A DNA stretch of 64,000 nt from RH-AL1 sp965198485 (GCA_965198485.1 CBDAPQ010000005.1:558001-622000), one strand, 5' to 3'; positions 49,258 through 59,739 are shown, counted from the stretch's first letter. Notes: generated by a model not told the origin, from the letters alone. Made by a program: numbers and translations.

Positions 49258-51733
49258 CAGCGGTCTCCGCGGGCGAGAGGGCGCGCTGCATGTCGGTGGT
49301 AGCGAGGCGCAGCATCGCCTGCATCCAGTCGGCGGGGACGACCGCGGCTTCGACCGGCGCGACGGCGAGGGTGGCGGCGAGGGCGTCGAAATCCTCTTCG
49401 AGCACCGGCGCCACGATCGTGTCCGTGTCCGCGATCGCGAGCACAGCGGCATTCATCGCGACCACGGGTGCCGCCGCGGGCATCGCCGGCACGATGGCCG
49501 GCACCGTCTCGACGACGGCGGACATCTCGGACGTCGCTACCATGGGCTCGATCGCGACGATGGGTGTGGCGGTCGCGATGGCGACGACCGGCTTGCGGCG
49601 GAGATAGGAGAACGCGCGGACCGGCTCGGTGACGCCCCAGTACAGGAAGCGCAGGCTGCCGCTGACGAGGTTCTTGTGCGCCCGCCGCTTCTGCTGGAAG
49701 CGCAGCATGGCGTCGGGGTCGCCGTACATGAGATCGGCGAGCGCGGCGTAGGCGGGCGGCCCCATCTTGCCGAAGGAGAAGCCGCAGGTCAGGCCGTCGG
49801 CGTCCGGCGTGGCGTGGACCAGGTCGAGGGTGAAGGGCGCGTGCGCCGCCTGACCATCGAGCGGCAGCACCGACAACATGCAGGCGGCCTCGGCGGCGAA
49901 GGCCGGCACGGCCTCGCCCTCGGCGAAGCGCACGGCGCAACCGCCGGCCGAGACCGACTGGATCGAGACCGGCGTCGTCGCCGCGCCGCAGGTGAGCAGG
50001 CCGCGGCGGTCGATCGCGAGGCGAGGGAAGCGGTCCGGCTCGCGGCGCTCGGCGACGACACCCATCGCGACGCCGGCGATGACGAGGTTGAAGGTGGTCC
50101 ACAGGCCAACGATCAGCATCAGCTCGGCGCCGGGCTCGAAGACGTAGCGATAGAAGGCGGTCACGGCGCCGACGAGAAGCAGCGCGAAGATGACGAAGAA
50201 CGGCTGCGCCAGGCCGGACAGGTGGTTCTCGTCGAGCGAGATGCCCTTGGCGGTGACGTTGAAGGTCGGCTTGCGCGGCTTGGCCACGACCGAAACGATG
50301 GCCTTGGCGAGGTAGACGCCCTGCACGTATTCGTAGAGCTCGCTCATGAACGGCCAGCGCACGCGGCCGTAGAGGTAGTTCTGCAGCATCATATTCACGA
50401 CCATGTAGGTCGCGCTGTAGGCCAAGGCCTCGTCCATCGAGGAGACGAAGATCTTCACGTCGAAGAAGATGTGCAGCAACGGCGCGAAGGTGAACACCAT
50501 GCGCGGCAGCGGGAAGAACCAGAAGGTCATCGACGACAGGTAGGCGAGCTTCTGGATGGGCTTCAAACCCTTCTTGAAGAGAGGGTTCTTCAGCAGCAGG
50601 ATCTGGAACATGCCCTGGCACCAGCGCGAGCGCTGGCCGATGAAGCTCTCGAAGGTCTCGGGCTGCAGCCCGGCGATCAGCGGCTTGTCGACGTAGGCCG
50701 AGTGCCAGCCCTTGGCATGGAGCTCGAAGGCGGTCTCGCAATCTTCGGTGATGGTGATGCCGGAGAAGCCGCCGGTGATGTCGAGCGCCTCCCGGCGGAG
50801 CAGGGCGGCGGAGCCGCAGAAGAACGAGGCGTCCCACTTGTCGAGGCCGCGTTGCGTCACCGAGTAGAACATCTCGTTCTCGGAGGGCATTACCTGGAAG
50901 GTGCGCAGGTTGCGCTCGATCGGGTCGGGGTTGAGGAAGACGTGCGGCGTCTGCACGAGGAAGAGCTTGGGGTCCTGGGCGAAATGGCCGATGGTCTCGC
51001 GCAGGAACGACTTGAACGGCGCGTGATCGGCGTCGAACACCACGACGATTTCGCCCGTGGCGTGCTCGAGCCCGTTGTTCATGTTGCCGGCCTTGGCGTG
51101 CTCGTTCTTCTCGCGGGTGAGATACCGCGCGCCCATGGCGGCGCAGAGCTCGCTCAGCGAGCGACGGCGCTCCAGGGCGGCCGCCGCCTTGACGGGGTTC
51201 GCGTCGTTGACCTTCTGCTCGGTGCCGCCATCGTCGAGCAGCCAGACGGTGAGCTTCTCGTGCGGGTAGTCCATCGCCTTGGCGGCGGCGATGGTGGTGG
51301 CGAGGATGTACTCGTCTTCATTGTAGGAAGGTATGAAGACGTCGACGGTCGGCAGCGCCGCGTCGTCGCCGCGCTCGAGCGGTTTGCGGACCAACGGATC
51401 GGCGTTGATGATCAGGCTGATGACGAGAATCAGCACGCAGTAGAGTTCGGCGAGGACGAGCAGCAGTCCAAGCGCGAAATTGAGCGGTTGGTCGAGCGGC
51501 GGCAGCGTGTAGGTGGCGCGCCAGAAGATGTAGCGCAGCACCACGAGGCTGCCAAGCGAGAGGAAGGCCCAGCGCGCGTAGCAGCCGCGACCCCACTTCC
51601 ACGTCGCGCCCATCGCCGCGATCACGGTGGCGGCGAGCGCGAGTTGCGTGCCGGTCGAGACCGGCTGCGTCAGGAAGGCCAGAGCGAACAGCCCGGAGGC
51701 AGCCCAGGCCGCGAGGCGGAGCGTCTTCAGCAC
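49232..51733 (-). CDS. bcsA: Cellulose synthase catalytic subunit BcsA
   Basis: This inner-membrane GT2 processive glycosyltransferase makes beta-1,4-glucan from UDP-glucose. The 833-residue protein shows membrane helices at both ends of the GT domain, and the D,D,D,QxxRW set: WLLDDGGTE, VFDADHAP, TITEDCETAF and QRSRWCQG. A PilZ-like c-di-GMP domain follows, with RREPDR (RxxxR) and SVSAGG in the place of the usual [D/N]xSxxG. About 120 residues of Ala/Val/Pro-rich sequence form an unusual C-terminal tail. The start is GTG 51733, 7 bases after the bcsS stop. Confidence 0.95.
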   Translation of the reverse strand: MLKTLRLAAWAASGLFALAFLTQPVSTGTQLALAATVIAAMGATWKWGRGCYARWAFLSLGSLVVLRYIFWRATYTLPPLDQPLNFALGLLLVLAELYCVLILVISLIINADPLVRKPLERGDDAALPTVDVFIPSYNEDEYILATTIAAAKAMDYPHEKLTVWLLDDGGTEQKVNDANPVKAAAALERRRSLSELCAAMGARYLTREKNEHAKAGNMNNGLEHATGEIVVVFDADHAPFKSFLRETIGHFAQDPKLFLVQTPHVFLNPDPIERNLRTFQVMPSENEMFYSVTQRGLDKWDASFFCGSAALLRREALDITGGFSGITITEDCETAFELHAKGWHSAYVDKPLIAGLQPETFESFIGQRSRWCQGMFQILLLKNPLFKKGLKPIQKLAYLSSMTFWFFPLPRMVFTFAPLLHIFFDVKIFVSSMDEALAYSATYMVVNMMLQNYLYGRVRWPFMSELYEYVQGVYLAKAIVSVVAKPRKPTFNVTAKGISLDENHLSGLAQPFFVIFALLLVGAVTAFYRYVFEPGAELMLIVGLWTTFNLVIAGVAMGVVAERREPDRFPRLAIDRRGLLTCGAATTPVSIQSVSAGGCAVRFAEGEAVPAFAAEAACMLSVLPLDGQAAHAPFTLDLVHATPDADGLTCGFSFGKMGPPAYAALADLMYGDPDAMLRFQQKRRAHKNLVSGSLRFLYWGVTEPVRAFSYLRRKPVVAIATATPIVAIEPMVATSEMSAVVETVPAIVPAMPAAAPVVAMNAAVLAIADTDTIVAPVLEEDFDALAATLAVAPVEAAVVPADWMQAMLRLATTDMQRALSPAETADAATSLAA

Positions 51734-51740
51734 GGGGGCC

Positions 51741-52478
51741 TCAGAAGCCGGCGCGCGCGTCGACGGTGACGTAGCCACCATTTCCGCGCACGCGATCGTA
51801 GAGGTAGCCGGCGGCGAAGGAGAACTGCAGCGGTCCGGTCCGCAGGCCGGAGAGCTGGGCGCCGACGCGCTCCTGGTTGAAGAACTGATCGCCCAGCACG
51901 ACGAATTCGGGGCCGATGTAGAGGTTCGGGCCAATGAGATAGCCGCCGCGCAGCCGCGCGAAATAGGCCGTCTTGTTGGTGGCGAAGGAGCCCTGCGCCG
52001 CGACCATCGTGTTGAGGCTTGGTTTGGTGTAGAACTCGAGTTGGGTCTTGGCGCCGACGCTGGTGCCGACGACCGGGTTGGCCGGGTCGGCGATCGACAG
52101 TGAGTTGTTGCGGATATCGACGCCGAGATAGGCGGAAAACACCGTTGAGGGTGAGATCCACTCGTAGCCGGCGAGCAATGCGCCGCTCTCCTGGCGCCCG
52201 TGGACGGTCTGGTTGGTGTCGGTGGCATAATAACTGTAGACGCCCCCGAGCGCATCGGCGCGGATGCGCAGGCCGCTCTGCGCCAGCGTGCCCACCGGCG
52301 CCGCCGTCACCAGAACGTCGCCGAAGTATGAGCCCTGCGTGGTGACGTCCGTGGACACGTCGACCGCGACGATCCAGTCGTTCGAGGGCACCTGAGGCTT
52401 GGCCCCCGTGTACCAGTCCGCCGCGAGCGCGGGGACGGGTACGGCGAGGAGGCCGATGGTGAGAAGACGAGCGAGCAT
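51741..52478 (-). CDS. bcsS: Cellulose biosynthesis protein BcsS
   Basis: The 245-residue protein has a signal peptide (LLTIGLLAVPVPALAADW) and an alternating-residue beta pattern (SGLRIRADALGGVYSYYA, ALLAGYEWIS, GPNLYIGPEFVVLGDQFFNQ, GYVTVDARAGF ending in Phe). This is consistent with an outer-membrane barrel of the CBP_BcsS family, possibly involved in export or surface attachment of cellulose. ATG 52478 is taken; an ATG at 52508 would add ten residues. It is the first gene of the cellulose operon and lies next to a candidate operator at 52542-52559. Confidence 0.87.
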   Translation of the reverse strand: MLARLLTIGLLAVPVPALAADWYTGAKPQVPSNDWIVAVDVSTDVTTQGSYFGDVLVTAAPVGTLAQSGLRIRADALGGVYSYYATDTNQTVHGRQESGALLAGYEWISPSTVFSAYLGVDIRNNSLSIADPANPVVGTSVGAKTQLEFYTKPSLNTMVAAQGSFATNKTAYFARLRGGYLIGPNLYIGPEFVVLGDQFFNQERVGAQLSGLRTGPLQFSFAAGYLYDRVRGNGGYVTVDARAGF

Positions 52479-52541
52479 GAACAACTCACCAACAGGAACG
52501 CGACGCATGTCGGGACCTTGGTCAGCTGCCCTAAATAAAGA

Positions 52542-52559
52542 CTAACGCGGTGACGTTAG
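52542..52559. promoter_or_regulatory. Inverted repeat between bcsS and the hybrid kinase
   Basis: The arms ctaacg and cgttag flank a 6-base spacer, about 35-65 bases upstream of the two possible bcsS starts. It lies in a 285-base divergent intergenic region and may bind a regulator of the cellulose operon. The assignment is speculative. Confidence 0.4.
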
Positions 52560-52762
52560 GTAACGTTGATGAATGGGACACGGTGGAAGGCGGCATGCGG
52601 TCCCCTTACCCCGGTCGCGGCCCTCGATGGACGAGCTAGAGCTCTGATTAGACGCGTTGATCGGCGTGGCGGCCCAGAGGCACGGCGTAGGTCGACGCTC
52701 GACGATTTTAACGGAGGGGCGGCTTAGGCAGCGCCGCGAGTGTCTTCGTTAATCTTATCGAA

Positions 52763-54646
52763 ATGCTCGATTGCTTTCATCGCGGTGAAGAAAAGATGAA
52801 GGCGGACGATGGCGTGGATCAGATAGATTGCGGCCTCGGCTCGCCACGCAGACCCGGATTGTCCTTCAACGCGGGCACCGGTCTCGTACTCGGCGTGCTC
52901 CAGGCGGGAACGATCGTCATGGATCACCTCCTCGGCACTCGCCTGGCCACGCTGATCGCCGACTTGGTGGCCACGGGCACGTCACTCCTGATCCTCTCCT
53001 CCATCGACAAAGCCAAGACGCGCCGCGAAGAGCTCGCCAGGGCGGAGCGCGCGCTCGAAGACGCGAGCCGGCGCCGGCAGGAGGCGGCCGAGCTCGTGGA
53101 AGCCAGCCTCGCCGCGCGCCGCGCTCAGGCGGAGGCGGACGAAGCCAACCGCGCCAAGACCGACTTTCTCGCGAGCATGAGCCACGAGATCCGAACCCCG
53201 CTGAACTCGGTGATCGGCTTTGCCTCGCTGCTGCTGCAGCAGCCCAACCTCGCTCCGCAGGCGCGGCTCTTCGGCGAGCGCATCCAGGCCGGCGGCGCAG
53301 CACTGCTAACGGTGGTCAACGACATTCTCGATTTCAGCCAGGTCGAGGCCGGCATGGTCGCGCTCGAACACCTGCCCTTCTCGCTGCACGGCCTCGTCGA
53401 CGAGTGCGTGTCCCTGGTGCAGCATGCGGCCGTCGCCAAGCACCTCTCGCTGCACGTCAGCCTGGTCGACCGGCTGCCGGCGGGCGTCTGCGGCGACGCG
53501 GCCCGGCTGCGGCAGATACTATTGAACCTGCTCAACAACGCGATCAAATTCACCGTGGAGGGCTCAGTGACCCTCGACATCCGCCGCGACCGCGCCTCCG
53601 CCGACAGCGACCGCATCATCTTCTCCGTCATCGATACCGGCATCGGCATCGCGCGCGCGGACCAGGCCAAGCTGTTCCAACGTTTCGCCCAGGTCGACGC
53701 CAGCGTTCGCCGCACCCACGGCGGCACGGGGCTCGGCCTCGTCATCAGCCAGCAACTGGTCGAGTTGATGGGTGGCGTCATCGGCGTCGACAGCCAGAAG
53801 GACGCCGGTGCGACCTTCTTCTTCAGCGTGCCGCTGCCGTCGGCCTCGCTGCCGGCCGACGACGTGACGGTCTTGCCGGCTTCGAGCTTCGCGTCGCGAC
53901 GCGTCCTCCTGGTCGAGGACGTGGCGACGAACCAGGACCTCGTGCGCCACATCCTCGGCACCCGCGACTACATCGTCGACATCGTCGGCAACGGCACCGA
54001 AGCAGTGATGGCCGTGCAGGACATGGCCTACGACGTGGTGCTCATGGACGTGCAGATGCCCTTTCTCGACGGGCTGGCCGCCACGCGGATGATCCGTGCC
54101 CTCGGGCACCCCTGCCGTGAGGTGCCCATCGTCGCCATTACCGCCAACGTGTTGCCGGAACAGACCGCGGCGGCGCGCGAGGCCGGCATGATCGACGTGA
54201 TCCACAAGCCGTTCTCAGCCGCGCAGATGTTCGCCGTGCTGGACCGCGTCGCCGGCGCGGGCGCTGAAGTCGACGTGGAAGTCACGCTCGAGGGCGAGGC
54301 GCAGGACGCCGCCATCATCGGCAAACTTGCTGAGCTCCTGGGCGACGCCAAGATCCGCAGTCTGCTCAAGGGCCTCGCCGCCTCGCTCGCAAGACAATTC
54401 AGCGCAGATCCGGCGACCGTGGACGGCCGCGCCGAGCTGCGGCGGCAGGCCCACGCCAGCGTTGCCGGCAGCGGCATGCTGGGCTTCACCGCCTTCTCGC
54501 TTGCCTGCAAGGCCTTCCAGACGTCGCCGGAGGACGACGGCTTCGCGACACGTTTTGCGGCGCTGAAGCGTCAGGCTGCCCTGGTGCAAGAGGCCGCCAC
54601 CCGGCTGGCGGAGCAGACCGAAAACCTGACCAGGAAGGTGGCATGA
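52763..54646 (+). CDS. Hybrid sensor histidine kinase (HisKA-HATPase-REC-Hpt)
   Basis: The 627-residue protein has two hydrophobic N-terminal segments, a coiled-coil (ARAERALEDASRRRQEAAEL) and a HisKA domain with the phospho-acceptor in FLASMSHEIRTPLNSVIGFA. The HATPase_c domain shows NLLNNAIKFT, DTGIGI and HGGTGLGLVISQQL. A receiver domain has Asp in VVLMDVQMPFLDG and Lys in IHKPFS. A C-terminal Hpt-like region has QAHASVAGSGMLGF. No sensory domain is recognised. It is divergent from the bcs operon, whose last gene encodes a response regulator, so a phosphorelay controlling cellulose is plausible. An internal ATG at 52796 is an alternative start. Confidence 0.9.
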   Translation: MLDCFHRGEEKMKADDGVDQIDCGLGSPRRPGLSFNAGTGLVLGVLQAGTIVMDHLLGTRLATLIADLVATGTSLLILSSIDKAKTRREELARAERALEDASRRRQEAAELVEASLAARRAQAEADEANRAKTDFLASMSHEIRTPLNSVIGFASLLLQQPNLAPQARLFGERIQAGGAALLTVVNDILDFSQVEAGMVALEHLPFSLHGLVDECVSLVQHAAVAKHLSLHVSLVDRLPAGVCGDAARLRQILLNLLNNAIKFTVEGSVTLDIRRDRASADSDRIIFSVIDTGIGIARADQAKLFQRFAQVDASVRRTHGGTGLGLVISQQLVELMGGVIGVDSQKDAGATFFFSVPLPSASLPADDVTVLPASSFASRRVLLVEDVATNQDLVRHILGTRDYIVDIVGNGTEAVMAVQDMAYDVVLMDVQMPFLDGLAATRMIRALGHPCREVPIVAITANVLPEQTAAAREAGMIDVIHKPFSAAQMFAVLDRVAGAGAEVDVEVTLEGEAQDAAIIGKLAELLGDAKIRSLLKGLAASLARQFSADPATVDGRAELRRQAHASVAGSGMLGFTAFSLACKAFQTSPEDDGFATRFAALKRQAALVQEAATRLAEQTENLTRKVA

Positions 54647-54685
54647 CGGGATGATTACGGGTCGCAGCCCGGGATCAAACACCTA

Positions 54686-54714
54686 GAGCAACGTCCGCTG
54701 CTGCGGACTTGCTC
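54686..54714. terminator. Hairpin between convergent kinase and DUF4159 genes
   Basis: The arms gagcaacgtccgc and gcggacttgctc pair with one bulge around tgct. It lies after the kinase stop and before the end of the convergent DUF4159 gene. The sequence cctagagcaacg at its left edge recurs at 31556-31577 on the other strand. Confidence 0.6.
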
Positions 54715-54785
54715 CAACAAAGAAGACCATAGCGAGGACAGGCACACCAGCGTCGCGAAGCGACTCCGATTCATCCTGCGATGCT

Positions 54786-57656
54786 CTAATGCCCCAGTCG
54801 CTCCAGCAGGTCGCGGACGTGGACCTGGTCGGCCTTGTAGTTGCCGGTCAGCGTGTACATCACGAGATTGATGCCGCCGCGTAACGCGATCTCGTGCTGG
54901 CGCGGGTCGCCGGGCACGAGCGGGTAGATCGCCTCGCCGTACTCGTCCCCGGCCCAGCCGGCGGCGAGATCGTTGCTGGTCAGGATGATCGGCGAGACGC
55001 CGTCGCCGGAGCGGGCGGGGTGGCGCTGGTTGTCGCCGATCGGCGGCGGCAACGCCTCGATCCAGGTCTGGCCCGAGGCGTAGCGGCCGATGAAATTGTC
55101 GATGAGGTAGAAGGTCTTGGTCACGACATGGTCGGCCGGGATCGGCTCCAGCTCGGGCACGTCGACGCCGCCTGAGAGCAGCTGGCGCAGCCAGGCGGCG
55201 GCTGGCGTCGGCTCGGCGCCGAACCGGGCGGTAAGGGCGTCGCGGGTATCGAACACCACCGTGCCGCCTTGGCGCATGTAGGCGGCGATCTTCTCGACGG
55301 CCTTCTGCGGCGGCTGCGGGTTCGAGGCGACGATCGGCCAATAGACGACGGGATAGAACGCAAGCTCGTCCTTGGCCGGATCGATCCCGACCGGGTCGCC
55401 CGGGTCGAGCGAGGTTCGGGCCGCGAGCGTGGTCGAGAGCGAGGTGAGGCCTTGCTTGCTGATCTCGTCGACCTTGGCGTCGCCGCTGATCACGTAGGCG
55501 AGGCGCACCGAGAGGGCGGAGGCGAGGTCCGAGGGCGAGATCTTGATCGGCGGCGCCGGCTTCGGCGGCACGCTCATGTCCGCGTCGGCCGGGGCGGCGA
55601 TCGCAGGCCGCGGCGCCGGCATGCCGGCGAGTCCGAGGCCCAGCGCGAGGGCGAGCGAGGTGGTCGCAACACGCCGCGCCTGGCGGCGCCCGAGCTTGCC
55701 GGCGAGCCACAACGTGGCAAGGCCATCGAGCAGGAACAGCACGAAGGCGCCGGCCAAAAGCCAGGGACGCAAATCTATGGGCTCGGCCGCCTGCAGCGCG
55801 GCGTTGCCGAGCTGCAGGCCGGAGAGGTCGGCGGCGGGGATCTTGGCGGTGGGCAGCAGCGTGTCGACCGCCAGCAACGCATCGGCGGGGCCGTAGAAGC
55901 CCGGCGGATGCTCGGCGGTGGCGGCACCGGCGAAGCTCACCGGCACCGGCTTGGCGGTCGCCGGCGGGCTGCCGAGCACGCCGAAGCCGTCGAGGATGCG
56001 GGAGGGCGCGGCCGTCTCGACCTGGCGGTCGGCGACCGCCGCCTGTCGCTCGTCGGCGCGGGCCTCGGTCTCGGCGACACCGCGCGCGGTTTCGCCCGAG
56101 AGCGCCACGATCTTCTTCAGCATGTCGACGAAGAGCCCCGAGATCGGCAGGTTGGACCAGGTGGTGTCGGCGGTGACGTGAAACAGCACCACGCGGCCCT
56201 TTCCGCGCGAGGCGGCGGTGACGAGAGGGGTGCCGTCGGAGAGCTGCGCCCAGGTCTTGGCCGGCAGGCCGGGCTCGGGTTCGGCCAGCACCTGGCGGGT
56301 CACGGTGACCTCCTTGGGCACCTTCAGCCCGACGAAGGGGCTCGGCGGCTCGAATGGTGCCAGCGCCTTGGGCTGCTCCCACGAGAGCGAACCGCCGAGC
56401 ACGCGGCCGCCGCGGCGCAGCGTGACCGGCACGAGGTTGTCGGCGGTGCCGGAGAGCCGCGTACCGGCGAAGCGCACGAGCAGGCCGCCCTGGTCCACCC
56501 AGCGGGAAAGGCGCTCGCGGATCGGCCCGGTGATAGTGCCGACATCGGCCAGCACGAGCACGTTGACGCGGTCGTCGAGCATGGCGCCAATGGGGTCGGC
56601 CGCGCCGGGTTTTGGCTCGTGCACGTCGGCGAACGGCGACAGCGCCTTGGAGAGGTAGTAGCCGGGCGCCAGCAGCGGCTGGTCGGTGTCGGCGGTGTCG
56701 CCCGAGACGATGCCGACGCTGCGCCGCTTCCAGCGCGAGTCGAGCAAGGTCACGGCGCCGGCGGAATGGCCGCCGACGAGCTCGAGGCGCGCGATGTCGT
56801 TGCGCAGCTCGCCCGGCAGATCGAAGCGCGCGTCGGTCTCGGTGCGGCCCGCCGGCAGTGTGTAGGACGCCTCGCCGATCGTCAGGCCCTTCAGGTCGAG
56901 CGCGCGGACGCGGCCGCGCACTTCGCCGCCGGAGCGCGAGCGCATGACACGGACGGCGAGGCTGCCGGCATCGTTGCGCGGGTCGGCGACGGCTTCGACG
57001 GGCGTGTCGTCGGCGATCAGCGTCGTCTCCATGGGCAAAGCGGCGAGCGTCTCGCCGAAGGCGCGAGCACCGCCGCGCTCCAGCCCGTCGGCGATCCAAA
57101 CCAGCGATGTGCCGGATGTCTTGCCGGCGAAAGCCTTGATCGCGGCGCCGACAGCGGCACGGTCGAGCTCGATCGGCTGCGGCTTGATCGCGCGCAGGCG
57201 TTCCAGCGCCGCGGCGGCGTCGAGCGGGAGGATCGTCTTGCCACCATCCGACATGGCGACCACGGCCACCGGTCGACCAGCCTGCCGCGCCGCCTCGATC
57301 CTCTGGCCGGCGGCGACCATGCGCTTGTCCCAGGCAGGCGCCGCCGCCCAGCCATCATCAATCGCCACCACGAGAGGACCTCTGCCCCTGTCGCCGGTGC
57401 CGATCGGGTTCCAGATCGGCCCGGCCATCGCGAGGATCACCAGGCCCGCCAGCACTATGCGCAGCAGCAGCAGCCACCACGGCGTGGACGCCGGCGTCTC
57501 GTCCTTGGGCTTGAGGTCGAGGATCAGCTTCAGCGGCGGAAACGGCACCCGCTCCGGTCGCGGCGGCGTGACCCTGAGCAGAACGTAGAGCACCGGCAGC
57601 GCCGCGAGGGCGACGAGCGCAAAGGGTACGCTGAAGGCGAGCGGCAAGCCCAGCAT
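54786..57656 (-). CDS. BatA-N / DUF4159 membrane protein
   Basis: The 956-residue protein starts with an aerotolerance BatA N-terminal membrane region (LGLPLAFSVPFALVALAALP, LRIVLAGLVILAMAGPIWNP). A large von-Willebrand-like and glutamine-amidotransferase-like central region follows, then a membrane helix (LLAGAFVLFLLDGLATLWLA) and a C-terminal DUF4159 domain (LAYVISGDAKVDEISKQGL through GGVDVPELEPIPADHVVTKT). The MoxR-associated clusters it belongs to are thought to act in envelope or complex assembly; the precise role is unknown. ATG 57656 directly follows the DUF58 stop (TAGATG), so translation is coupled. Confidence 0.88.
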   Translation of the reverse strand: MLGLPLAFSVPFALVALAALPVLYVLLRVTPPRPERVPFPPLKLILDLKPKDETPASTPWWLLLLRIVLAGLVILAMAGPIWNPIGTGDRGRGPLVVAIDDGWAAAPAWDKRMVAAGQRIEAARQAGRPVAVVAMSDGGKTILPLDAAAALERLRAIKPQPIELDRAAVGAAIKAFAGKTSGTSLVWIADGLERGGARAFGETLAALPMETTLIADDTPVEAVADPRNDAGSLAVRVMRSRSGGEVRGRVRALDLKGLTIGEASYTLPAGRTETDARFDLPGELRNDIARLELVGGHSAGAVTLLDSRWKRRSVGIVSGDTADTDQPLLAPGYYLSKALSPFADVHEPKPGAADPIGAMLDDRVNVLVLADVGTITGPIRERLSRWVDQGGLLVRFAGTRLSGTADNLVPVTLRRGGRVLGGSLSWEQPKALAPFEPPSPFVGLKVPKEVTVTRQVLAEPEPGLPAKTWAQLSDGTPLVTAASRGKGRVVLFHVTADTTWSNLPISGLFVDMLKKIVALSGETARGVAETEARADERQAAVADRQVETAAPSRILDGFGVLGSPPATAKPVPVSFAGAATAEHPPGFYGPADALLAVDTLLPTAKIPAADLSGLQLGNAALQAAEPIDLRPWLLAGAFVLFLLDGLATLWLAGKLGRRQARRVATTSLALALGLGLAGMPAPRPAIAAPADADMSVPPKPAPPIKISPSDLASALSVRLAYVISGDAKVDEISKQGLTSLSTTLAARTSLDPGDPVGIDPAKDELAFYPVVYWPIVASNPQPPQKAVEKIAAYMRQGGTVVFDTRDALTARFGAEPTPAAAWLRQLLSGGVDVPELEPIPADHVVTKTFYLIDNFIGRYASGQTWIEALPPPIGDNQRHPARSGDGVSPIILTSNDLAAGWAGDEYGEAIYPLVPGDPRQHEIALRGGINLVMYTLTGNYKADQVHVRDLLERLGH

Positions 57657-58586
57657 CTAGGCGACCCCTGCGGCGAAGACGTCGGCGCTCTGTTCGAGGC
57701 GCGTGCGAAGGTTCAGCAGCGCCTCGGAGGCCGGCCGATCGGTACGATGGATGGCGAGGCTCCAGCCCTTGCCGCGGCAGATCTCGCGGATGGCGTCGCG
57801 GTGCGCGGCGAGGCGGCGGACGTAATCGTCGCGGAAGCGCTCGGCCTGGCCGACACGCATGGTGGTGTTGGAATCGACGTCGCGAAACTCGGTCTGGCCG
57901 GCGAAGGGAAAGGTCTCCTCCACGGGGTCGGCGATCATCACGAGGTGGCCGCGGGCGCCGCGCGCCGCCAGCGCGCCGATGCGGGTTTCGATCTGGTCGG
58001 GCGGGGTAAGGAAGTCGCTCAGCAGCACGGCGCGCACGCGCGGCGCCAGGGTGAGCGGCTGCGGCAGCTCGTCTTCGGCATCGGTGGCGTGGATCAGCGC
58101 CTCGGCGAAGCGCTCGATGACGTTGCGGGTGGCGAGCGGCCGGGTCAGGCCGAGCAGGCCGACGCGCTCGCCGCCGCGCACCAGCAGGTCGGCGGCGGCG
58201 AGACCGAGCACGACGGCGCGATCAAGCTTGGGCTGCAGGGCCAGGCGCGACTCGAACGCCATCGAGGCGGACCGGTCGATCCAGACCCAGACGGTGTGGG
58301 CGGATTCCCACTCGCGCTCGCGCACGAAGATCTTGTCGTCGCGCGCCGAGCGCCGCCAGTCGACGCGGGCGGCCGACTCGCCGGCGACGAAGGGCCGGAA
58401 CTGCCAGAAGGTCTCGCCGATGCCGGCGCGGCGGCGACCGTGGACGCCGTGCATCACGCCCGACGCGATCTCCTTGGCGGCGACGACCAGGGCGGGCAGG
58501 CGGCGCGCGAGCAACAGGGCGCCCTGCTGCTGCATGGGGCCGAGCACCGTCTCGGACGGGTCGAGGGTGCGGGCGCCGGTGGTCAT
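57657..58586 (-). CDS. DUF58 domain protein
   Basis: The 309-residue protein carries the DUF58 signature: RRAGIGETFWQFRPFVAGES, VDWRRSARDDKIFVREREWE, WIDRSASMAF and a VWA-like fold afterwards (VRAVLLSDFLTPPDQIETRI). DUF58 proteins accompany MoxR ATPases and DUF4159/BatA proteins; a role as a MoxR client or adaptor is inferred. ATG 58586 is preferred over a TTG at 58598. A palindromic repeat sits between moxR and this gene, which may weaken or modulate read-through. Confidence 0.9.
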   Translation of the reverse strand: MTTGARTLDPSETVLGPMQQQGALLLARRLPALVVAAKEIASGVMHGVHGRRRAGIGETFWQFRPFVAGESAARVDWRRSARDDKIFVREREWESAHTVWVWIDRSASMAFESRLALQPKLDRAVVLGLAAADLLVRGGERVGLLGLTRPLATRNVIERFAEALIHATDAEDELPQPLTLAPRVRAVLLSDFLTPPDQIETRIGALAARGARGHLVMIADPVEETFPFAGQTEFRDVDSNTTMRVGQAERFRDDYVRRLAAHRDAIREICRGKGWSLAIHRTDRPASEALLNLRTRLEQSADVFAAGVA

Positions 58587-58600
58587 GAGTGAGGACAACG

Positions 58601-58714
58601 TTTGTCACACCGGGGCGCCGAAGGCGAACCCGGAACCGGTGTGCTTCTGCGTTTCCGGCGTGCGCGAGGCTCACCGGTTCCGGATCTCCGCTGCTCTGCG
58701 TCCGGAATGACAAA
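58601..58714. repeat. Palindromic repeat family A, copy 4, inside the moxR operon
   Basis: The ends tttgtca and tgacaaa are complementary, and inside them gaacccggaaccggtg pairs with caccggttccggatct (14 of 16). The left half, cggggcgccgaaggcgaacc, matches copies 2 and 3. It fills almost exactly the gap between the moxR stop and the DUF58 start. Confidence 0.7.
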
Positions 58715-58716
58715 GG

Positions 58717-59739
<1,023 letters not shown>

